Below the pieces are notes generated by a model. That model saw only the letters and a program-made list of their open reading frames with translations. It was not told the DNA's origin and did no database searches. Shown in pieces: positions 54,876-64,000 of a stretch of 64,000 bases of DNA. Each line of letters starts with the position of its first letter. The first letter of the stretch is position 1. Source of the DNA: Liolophura sinensis (taxonomy: Eukaryota > Mollusca > Polyplacophora > Chitonida > Chitonidae); NCBI RefSeq assembly GCF_032854445.1, contig NC_088304.1, forward strand, positions 4,652,001 through 4,716,000, given 5' to 3'. Position numbers and translations under genes: made by a program.

Positions 54876-56319
54876 CCAACTACTATGGCTACCTCTTGAA
54901 CCGATGACGTCAGCCGCGTGTTGTGACGTGTTATTTATAACATTAGTATGTGCCATATCTAAGTGTATGTAAATTAAAGGTCTGCGCCTCAGTTTCGCAT
55001 CTCCTGCGATCTTCTGCATCAATTACTGGCTTTTGTGACTCGAAGCTTCAGTGGTATAATTATGCTTTTACAAGCCAAATGGGCACTGTGCTAAGTATAC
55101 GACTTCCGGTACCACATGTGACATGCGAGGGCCCTTTTTACTTTAGTGATATGAAATACTCCCATGAAGCGCGATACTTGACACCGGTTTTGACACAAGT
55201 GTTGTCGGGTAGGCTTTATTAGGACACCGACTGATACCTACAGTACTTATCGGCGTATTACAATCTCTGGAAAGAATACAGATTTACAACTCGGTGCGCG
55301 TGTGTTAACATAACTTATTAACATAGTTAAAGCATAACTTTAACTTATTACGCTTCCTTAGAGAAAGGAAGCTTTTTTGATCTGATTTGTAAATATTATT
55401 ACACTCCAAGGTAAAGGAAACTTGTTAATCTGTCAGTGATATTCTCCGAGAAGAAAACCGGTTTGAAGGTGAATTTCTCATTTTTAACGTGATACATGTA
55501 CATTGGGTTTATGTTTTCTAAATCGTACTACTTTTAAAGCCGAAGATTCATCGCCAGAAGTCCAACAGAAATCGTTAGGTGTAGATCGATCACATTTGTA
55601 ACACGAATTAGAGGAAACTGACAGCGATATTAGAAGCCCAATAATGAAATAAAAAAGGGAACACCATTATGCAAATGTGAATATTTTTAACTGGTTTATT
55701 GATGCTTTACAAGGCGGACCATTACTTGGCTTTCTTAATACTGTACAAAACGCAGGTCGAATGTAAATAATTTTTGTAATACTTGTACATTGTGTTTCGT
55801 TTCACCACTTTTTCACGTTTCGAGTGATTCATCCTCAGTTTTGGTTCGAGTTCATTCAATTTCGATCGGAGCGAACTTCAGTGTGTGTACATTTTGAAAT
55901 ATTTTAACATTCGCAATTAAATATTTTTAGTTTAACAGGTAAACTTAACTTTCTGACTCCGACCCCTAGGAAGTACAAAGTTCTAAATAACTCAAGTTGT
56001 ATCCACCTTATGAATTTAACCCTATGTAAGACATAGTCTCCCTTGTATCGCATTACCCAACGGACTTTAAACCATAACTTTTTAGGTTAAAACCTCCATT
56101 TGCATTAAAGCGTGACATGAGCCAAGCCACATCAAACGTTAGCGTGATTGGCTGTACTAGTCCTACCCCGTGCTATATCCAACAATCTACAGTGAATTAA
56201 AATCCGCCAAGGCTTTCTGCCGATATTTGTAATAACTGACCATTAGCCATTATCATTTAATTTGTAATGAATTGTCTTGTTTATTGTGTATCAACATCCT
56301 TGTTGTCATTTACATACTA
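54876..56319. other. GPCR 3' UTR and flank, no gene seen
   Basis: AT-rich sequence without recognisable exon or repeat. Confidence 0.4.
55648..55653 (+). promoter_or_regulatory. Candidate polyadenylation signal for the GPCR
   Basis: AATAAA about 770 bases after the stop. An ATTAAA at 54973-54978 is a nearer alternative. Neither can be chosen from sequence alone. Confidence 0.3.
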
Positions 56320-56334
56320 GTAACCCATGGTAAC
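56320..56334. promoter_or_regulatory. X-box-like palindrome (RFX)
   Basis: GTAACC-CAT-GGTAAC, a perfect GTNRCC/RGYAAC palindrome with a 3-base spacer. Motif only; no gene start recognised beside it. Confidence 0.35.
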
Positions 56335-57329
56335 GCCTAGTAAAACCTAGTAACCAGTGGTATAACCGGAAATGGTGGTCAGGTGATCATCACATTGTCT
56401 TCCTCTTTATCTGTTTACTGGATGATCGGTTTGGTTGGACACTAAATTTAGTTAACGTTGGTGGTCTTTTCTCATCTCGTAATTTCTAACGTTATCTGAT
56501 ATTTTAACGCGAGCCATGTGGCTTTGAACCATTGAGACAAAATTGTCTGGAAGAAGTGTCTGATGCTGTTTGTTTTTGACTTGTTATCGGCTCTGTTACA
56601 CGACAATGTAATGGATGTCAGGTACCGTAAGAATATTTGATTCTAAAACCCCACAAACTTCTTTGGTCACGAGGAACAGGGTCCCTGTAAAAGATACAAA
56701 TTAGCGTTTTATGTATGAATCTATTTCATCTATTTAGATGCAGAGTTGTTCCGTAGCTCTGTTTAAAAAGAAGGAATCACGTGGAGATAACCAGATGTGT
56801 TACCTTTATTAAATACTCCATCCTTTCAGAAGGAACTTTAGGAAGTTTCCTTAATCATTGCATAACAATGTCAACATCTTTGATTGTGACTTCTGACATT
56901 GACAGTAAAATCAAACTGAGTGCTCTCCTCGGTTCAGAGGATTGTGGGTGTATTACCATATGTTCACTTTCGTTGATGTACATATCGTTTATTTTTTGTC
57001 TTATGTATCTGTGTAATACACTGCTGTATGTGAACGTCACTCCGTAAAATTGAACAGTTGTGCCAAACTGTACATAAACGTTTGTACTCTTATTTAACCG
57101 ATACTGTTTGAGTTCTGTTTGTGTCGATTATAAAGTCATTCACGAATTGGAGGAAGAAGGCGATAGTCCGTAGCAAACCTGGTGTTTTGTGTTTCCATGA
57201 ATCATGCTGGCACAAATATCAACATTTAATCCCTGTTTGACTTGAGCCATTAAACTAGGTAATATAACGTGGCCCGGGGGTGACATTTTCATTGAATGCT
57301 AGCATCATGTCCGACATTTTCATTGCCGA
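56335..57329. other. Intergenic, no gene seen
   Basis: No repeat or coding exon supported. Confidence 0.4.
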
Positions 57330-57558
57330 GGGAGACAACACGCTAGCACGGCGCAATTACTCAGGAGCGTCACACCAATGCGGTCGCTGTGAGTTCAAGT
57401 CCAGTTCATCCTCTTCGGTCGTTCGTAGGAAAGTCTGCCAGCAACCTTCGGATAGTTGTGGGTTTTCCACGGGCTCGGTCCATTTTCCTCCCATCATAAT
57501 GCTGGTATTTTCGTATAAGTGAGTACGGCGTGAAACACCAATGAAACAAGTAAATAAG
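57330..57558 (+). repeat. SINE copy, nearly full length but worn
   Basis: 'acgctagcacggcgcaatta' (end of A-box region), 'gcggtcgctgtgagttcaag' (B box), 'aacaccaatgaaacaagtaa' tail. The central part has several small deletions and the first A-box half is missing. Confidence 0.85.
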
Positions 57559-58855
57559 ATTCCAATTGTACACCATGAAGGGAAGTTTCAAGACGATATT
57601 CGCAAGACGCATTTTCCAAAACAACCTGAAACACCAGTTCCTAAAATAATATGTTACATTCTGTTATTCGACTGATACGTTTTGAATACTTTCTACATCT
57701 TTGTATTCCGACTGCAGTAGGATGGGGAGGGGCATTTTCGCAGTCTTTGCTTCTCCCATCAATATGGCGTACAAATCTGTATGTAACATTTGGGAAAGTT
57801 GGGTAACAACTTGCCAAAGAGAGCAAAGAGAACACCAACGTGAAGTGTGTGTCAGATAAAAGACAATTAAACATTGTCCACAAACATAGTTTGATTAATT
57901 TTTGGAATGTTTTCAGCCCAGTAAAATGCATTTGAAGCTTTGGATTCTACGATGGTCTTTTCTGACTATATTGGAACCAGTGACGTCACATCAGGTTTTT
58001 ACCACTTAACACACACAGACTGCTAAATTTCATCATTCTAACTGCTGTGAATGCATTCGCTGAATGGACCATGAAACAAAAGATATGGATGTGACACCAC
58101 TGATACCCTTTGGGTCAAGACAGAAAACCGAAGAATTTTATGTTTTTGCATCTTTTTACTCCACTGAATAAATTTTAAGAAAATAAATCAAACTATTTTC
58201 CTGGACAGCCTTTAATGGTCTTTCATCTGACTTCATTTTAGTAGTTTCCTTGCCTATAATTTACCCCAAGCACTTCGGTGTTCTTCACTAATAAAGCTCA
58301 TGTGAACATTTCTTGAGTTTGGCGACAACAAACAGTCAAATCAAGGTGAAAATTCGCAGAAGGCGTTTAAAACGCCCAGTTCATTTTCTTATTTGCATTC
58401 TCTTAGATTGGAGACTCCAGTTAGATTGTGGACTCCCATGGCAACAGGGATGGGATAAATCAATTTATTGTTGAACTAATCGCACTCGTGTCACAACGAT
58501 GAATGTCGGGGATATTACAGGTCAAAGCGAGTTAACAATTGACACTATTATTTTTGCGCAGGATATCTCTGTGTTGGACTGACGCAGTAATTATGAAACG
58601 TAAAATGGCATTAAATTGCCTCATTCACAAGACTTCATGGTTACTTACTCGCTCTATTATGTGATTTTAGATTGCCACTGTCTTAAAGCAATAATCCTGC
58701 TATTACAACATCCACAAAGTCTAATGATTGTGGATTGATGCAGGCGTCTAATTTCTATGTTCATACATAACATCCTACATTATCTCGTATTCAAAAACCG
58801 CTCTAAAACTCTCAAAGTTTGAGGTACATCTTCTCAGCGTTGTTTTTTTTTTCTC
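57559..58855. other. Intergenic, no gene seen
   Basis: No repeat or coding exon supported. Confidence 0.4.
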
Positions 58856-58859
58856 CAAA

Positions 58860-59035
58860 GTTCCTGGGGTACATTTGAGGCATACGCATACTGGGGTGTG
58901 CTTGAGGCACAGTACACCTCAGATTATATAGATGGGGTGTACACCTCATCTATACCTCACTCTAAGGTGTACATGCGGCGTACACCCCATAAACACCTCA
59001 ACGATACCTCACCCTTAGGTGTACACCTCATGTAA
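58860..59035. repeat. Degenerate repeat rich in AGGTGTA/TACACCT, second patch
   Basis: 'gatggggtgtacacctcatc', 'tatacctcactctaaggtgt' and 'ccttaggtgtacacctcatg'. Same vocabulary as 24955-25200 and also next to a large tandem array. Confidence 0.7.
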
Positions 59036-59040
59036 GAGAG

Positions 59041-59790
59041 ATGATCTACTAGACATCGTTCATAGTACTGCCATGCTCTTTAATAGATCTCTTTCATACA
59101 CTTCCATAATCTAATAGACGTCGTTTATAGTACTGCTATGTTCTTTAATAGATGATCTCTTTCATACACTCCTATGATCTACTAGACATCGTTCATAGTA
59201 CTGCTATGGTCTTTAATAGATGGTCTCTTTCATACGCTCCCATGATCTAATAGATATCGTTCATAGCACTGTCATGGTCTTTAATAGATGATCTCTTTCA
59301 TACACTGCCATGATCTAATACATATCGTTCATAGTACTGCTATGGTCTTTAATACACGATCTCTTTCATACACTCCTATGGTCTAATAGACATCGTTCAT
59401 AGTACTGCTATGGTCTTTAATAGATGGTCTCTTTCATACGCTCCCATGATCTAATAGATATCGTTCATAGTACTGCTATGGTCTTTAATAGACGATCTCT
59501 TTCATACACTCCTATGGTCTAATAGACATCGTTCATAGTACTGCTATGGTCTTTAATACACGATCTCTTTCACACACTCCCATGATCTAATAGATATCGT
59601 TCATAGTACTGCTACGGTCTTTAATAGACGATCTCTTTCATACACACCTATGATCTAATAGACATCGTTCATAGTACTGCTATGGTCTTTAATAGATGAT
59701 CTCTTTCATACACTCCTATGATCTACTAGACATCGTTCATAGTACTGCTATGGTCTTTAACAGGTGACCTCTTTCACACCATTGATCTGT
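59041..59790. repeat. 68-bp minisatellite, about 11 copies
   Basis: Units read 'gatctactagacatcgttca', 'tagtactgctatggtcttta' and 'gatgatctctttcatacact', period 68 bp ('gatct' at 59176 and 59244). Confidence 0.95.
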
Positions 59791-60511
59791 GAAAGACCCT
59801 AGTCCATATGGTAACTTTAACAACACGAATCGTTTTAGGGATTGATGTTGCAAGAATTCATACATAAATATGTCACCTTTAGTAAGTTGACTTATATTTG
59901 TTTTAAAAAAAGCTGCTTATGATTAGTAGGCTTCGTTTAAGTTTCAGAAAAAAAGAACCAAAGCACTGAAATGTTTCTGTCTACTTTATTATTATTTACT
60001 ACAATAATAAAAATGGACGCATTCAATGTGACATAGTTACACAGGTGACAAACACCAACACACGGTCCCAAAAACCAGATTTTCGACACAAGACAACACA
60101 AAAATGCGTTGCCTATCCTTGAAATACTCTATTGTTTCACGAATAATGATCGACTGCCGTAGCAGTTTATAATTATAGCAAACCAGGGAGAACATAACAA
60201 AGTCTCGACTGCATGTAGCTTGATCCATCAAGCAAGGTGTATTTCTTTATTCGGCATTAACGCAATTTCTCGCGTGCTTTCTGTTTTATGCTTGCTTTTG
60301 TATCTCTCTGAGGTCACGTGATACACAAATCAAACCGGTTTCACGCTCCCATAAACACTAATCAAGCACAGGAAAAAAAACAGCTATGGCTAAGTAAGAA
60401 AATATGCAAATGTGTGATAGTGAGAACAAGCCTTTTTTAAAGCACACTGCCATTACATGCACACACACTTTCACCTTAAAACGCACGGACTCGTTTGACA
60501 ACTGGTAACCC

Positions 60512-60526
60512 GTTGCCCGGGGCAAC
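60512..60526. promoter_or_regulatory. X-box-like palindrome (RFX)
   Basis: GTTGCC-CGG-GGCAAC, a perfect 15-bp palindrome in X-box form. It lies just before the ATG of a 73-codon unrecognised frame (60531-60752). Confidence 0.4.
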
Positions 60527-61978
60527 GTAGATGTCGTCTGCTCTTCTCCAGTCTATTTTCGTCGGCCCAGATTTAGGGCAGCTCTTAACGTTGAACATTC
60601 ATCTGACACGGAATTCCAGTTCAGGGCTTGTTCTAGACCTAACAATGCCCTCAGGCAAACTTATTCGTTATCTTTTTTGTTGTTTAAAAACCTGGTTCAG
60701 GATGGATGACGTTGTGCATCATCACAGGGATAGAAGCCACGGCCAGCTGTGAAGTCAGTGTTGAAGAGAAGACCTGTCTTAACAAGGGGATGCTGGTGAC
60801 GTTTTAAAGGGAAACTACCCAGAAACGGTCGACTCTACAGTTCCATTACGTTAACCAAAGGTAAGGCGAGGTAGTCTTCACGCTACGCTGTGCAAATTTG
60901 TAGTAGACTGGGGGTTATAAAATGAGGAAAGGTTTATGTAAGGCGATGGGTCGCGAGGGAGGGGTTGTCTCAACACATATAACCGGTTATATTTTTGTAC
61001 GCCGTAAGTGGAAATCTCTTCACATCAAGTCATCAAAATATTCCAATAATGGCAATTTGAAATTCAGTCGATCTGATGAATTCGGATTAAAGTAGTTGCC
61101 AAATACAATGTGGTTACATGAACCTTGTATTTGTGAGAATGAAAATGACACCGAAATTCTGCACTAGTATGGAGGCGTATAAAAATGTAAATCGACAAAA
61201 AATATACCGAAACATTTTACGATGTAAATCGTGCTTATTTATTTCACTGGCATTAATCGCCATTTTCAGGAGTTTTTCAGTAATACACGTACGTGTATAA
61301 CACCGGACATGTTTTTTGCTGGAGGAAACCGGATGTAAATATCCCTTCCCCTCTGATTTCAAGCCTGTGTTGACAACATAAGCCAAATTATTTCATTTTA
61401 AACTTTAATGATAAGGAAGTATGTAACAGGTGCGTTTCTGTGAGATGTGTTAGTCAGTACAGAGACAATACCGTCTCATACTGTTGATCTGATGAGAAGT
61501 TTTGGCCGTATCCGTGTCTGTGAAAAGTTTTTGTGGTAAAGGCGGTGCGCATCTTCATACTGAGCTCACGCCAAAGTAGGTGTGGTCGCTTTCCCTCATG
61601 TCCATGACTGACAGCCTCGCGGTGGTTTTGCATTACCCGCAGATGTCACAGAAGTAGCAATATCACGTATTAGTACACGTGTTCAGATCAGTTTTAAATG
61701 AAATATGAAAAATACATCATACATACAAAGCTAAAATGTTAGGCGTAAAGAGAACCAGTGGTGAAGGCATCAGACTGGTAGGGGAATAGAACACACGCCC
61801 CTATCGGAATAAAGAAAACTGTCATACACGTGTCTATGTTACATTTTGTAAGCTTTAAATTGTTTTTAACCGACAAGAGATATAATGCCACACATTTTCT
61901 AGGTATATGTAATCACACTAGTAAATGTTTGGCAGAAAACTGGCCTTTACAAATTCATTAATGGTTTGTTTGTATTTA

Positions 61979-62044
61979 TGAGTGAGTGAGTACTTGGGGT
62001 TTAACGTCGTACTTAACCATTTTTCAGCCATATGACGACGATTT
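61979..62044 (+). repeat. Dispersed repeat family C
   Basis: 'gagtgagtgagtacttgggg', 'tttaacgtcgtacttaacca' and 'cagccatatgacgacgat'. Near-identical to the copy at 46378. Confidence 0.85.
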
Positions 62045-63727
62045 TTATATTTATGTACTATTGCAGTTATTTGCATTGTTAAACATACATGAATGGTTTA
62101 TCTCAGTTTTTTTTGTAATCAAACTCACAAATTTAAGCTTATAATTTAAGGTTGATACGTGATCTACTCCGTACCTTCAAACTTTGGTCAAACTTTAGTA
62201 AACACGTTCAGAGATGTGGCAATGGAAGGGAGTGGCTGTTTGTAATATATATGCATATAAATATACCAGAAGTAAAACTGCCATGTTTATATTAGTGGCA
62301 AAAATAGCAAAACATATATAGCCTTGACGAAGGAACTAAAAAATCGCGACTTTCTGGATAAAGATAATAGAAAGTAAGAGCCACTTACTATAGATTGCTA
62401 TTGATTTCGAACTATTAATATCCCTTTCGCGGGCCTAATGCATTTGTGCATAGGGTATAACTAGGGAGTAGGTATGTAGGGGAGGTAAAATGCATGTATA
62501 TTCGAGAATTGTATTTTGTTGCCGTTTAAATATGTTCTCAAGCATGTAAAATAAGATGTGGGCTCAAGTGAGAAAGCCTAAAGTGGTGAGTATGAGTGCA
62601 TCATTTGTCCTGTGTTTCATCTTACACTGGTCATAGGAACAGTTAACAGAAAGAGATGTGATATATACACTATGTGCTGTATTCTAAAGTGCCTTTCATT
62701 ATAAGCCTATATGAACATATGCTACATAATGTGGAGGTGACAATACACACTGTATTGTATTATAACAGTTTACTGGCCAGATGAACACTTCGCATATAAG
62801 GTGGTTTTATACACATCGTGTTTGGGCTATATTCTAACATCATACCTGGGAAGAGCAATCAGATCATACCGCCATGAAGGCAATACCTGATTAGATTAAC
62901 TGGTCTTTGTATAGGTGTAGTTGACACGCTACTATTCAGCCCTTACTACCGGAATCAACTGTCAAACTGAGTAGACATATTTCAGTAGGATAAGCAGCAC
63001 AATGCCATATACCGGTAAACAATATACAAATTAAACATGAACAAGTAAAAGTGAGGTGCAAACGGAAACTGTCAGTAGTTGTTGCGGATGCGACAAGGCG
63101 TCTGACAGAGCCACATCAGTGCTGGCATCATCCTGATCATAGTCACTGCCGAGAGGTGGAGTGATATCATGCCCCACGATGTTTAACCCGGCCTGGGTTT
63201 AAACATTGCTACGTTAATATTCCAAATTCAACGTCTACAACCCACAGAACTGCAACGTAACTGTAATGTTAACATCTACTGTGAATGTTTAGAATTCTTA
63301 ACATCTATGTAAGCCTACACGGTTCCACAGTTCAGTAAACAGTTCATGAAACTTAGTCTTAATCAACAAAGGCGAAATAATGAAATAATGGTATATTGTT
63401 AATTGTGTTGATGGAAATTATATCGTGATGAAACGAAAGCCTTTCATGGGGCGCTCAATTCTTGAACTTAATTATGAGAGACACAGGCATTAGAGCCTTA
63501 TAATCATTGTCCACTGTACTTGCAATCAATAAACGGCAATCAGCTAAACCCAATCGTCCACTGAAGTAAGTAGGTTTCGCGGGCCCTCGGGATCAACCGC
63601 CCACAGTAATATTCAGACTAACGAAGCTCTTGGGAGTTCCCGACCCATATAACCAGTACCAGCCTTTTTGGATGTTACACTTAATCTGGACTGTCATGGC
63701 AACACCTAAATGGCGAGTTATTAACTT

Positions 63728-63741
63728 GTTACCATGGAAAC
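63728..63741. promoter_or_regulatory. X-box-like site (RFX)
   Basis: GTTACC-AT-GGAAAC, the canonical 14-bp X-box spacing with one departure from GGYAAC. A half-site 'catggcaac' lies about 30 bases to the left (63696-63704). Confidence 0.35.
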
Positions 63742-64000
63742 CCATGCAATCATGATAAGCTTCGAACTTTTGCTCGCGATATGACGTTAACCTCTCAGGT
63801 TTGAGAAAATGGAAGTTTATCTTTGCATTGGTGTAACTGACAATTTTTTGTTTATAATATATCTTACAATTTTGAATAAAAATTCCCACCATCCACCGAT
63901 ATGTAGAGGTAATGAAGCAATGTAGATCAGCCGACATAAATCAATAAACCGTTTTGGTCCGAGAGTAGCATGAACAATCTACTGACATCGAACCTATACA

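Larger units (their letters stand above)
59791..64000. other. Right end of window, no gene recognised
   Basis: Several open frames of 60-114 codons occur (for example 63593-63937 minus, 114 codons, ending ...SFVSLNITVGG) but none resembles a family I know, and none has flanking exons with matching phase. It contains the family C repeat at 61979-62044 and two X-box-like sites. A gene with exons right of the window cannot be excluded. Confidence 0.35.

Noticed and set aside
63593-63937. 114-codon minus-strand frame at the window edge as a gene
   Set aside because: No recognisable domain, no splice partner in the window and no signal beyond length. Kept only as a possible exon.

Overview
The window is nuclear DNA from an animal. 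Genes have introns with GT-AG borders, intergenic DNA is AT-rich, and there are many SINEs and tandem arrays. The main SINE family has a tRNA-like head and a tail reading 'gtacggcgtaaaacaccaat' followed by (AAAT)n. A second dispersed family reads 'gagtgcttggggtttaac'. From memory both look like lophotrochozoan (mollusc or brachiopod) repeats; the species cannot be named from sequence alone.

Three real genes can be assembled, each with splice phases that agree at every junction. (1) Bases 1012-2548, + strand: the last three coding exons of LRRC47, with a B3/B4-type tRNA-binding domain; the rest lies left of the window. (2) Bases 8779-25846, - strand: a complete eight-exon SLC43-family transporter, closest to SLC43A3, of 772 codons with a long disordered intracellular loop. 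It is tail-to-tail with LRRC47. (3) Bases 47204-54875, + strand: a complete five-exon class C GPCR of 1066 codons. It has a signal peptide, a Venus-flytrap ectodomain without a cysteine-rich domain, a 7TM region resembling Boss/GPRC5, and a Ser/Thr/His-rich tail. It is divergent from the SLC43 gene across about 21 kb that holds repeats and one candidate promoter or 5' exon.

The introns of the SLC43 gene are packed with tandem DNA: a 100-bp satellite with a 500-bp higher-order period, a 22-bp array of about 2.2 kb, a 21-bp array, a SINE-derived array, and an array of acceptor-like units. The most unusual feature is that several arrays include copies of exon edges with their splice sites. The acceptor of SLC43 exon 3 is repeated about 16 times in 66/93-bp units, and many of these are in frame. 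The donors of SLC43 exons 5 and 7 and of GPCR exon 2 lie in similar short arrays. 

Intergenic DNA holds SINE copies (three with target-site duplications), a TIR element of about 535 bp, a palindromic foldback element of about 360 bp, a 29-bp hairpin, several more minisatellites (59-72 bp units), and three RFX X-box-like palindromes. From 55 to 64 kb no gene was found.
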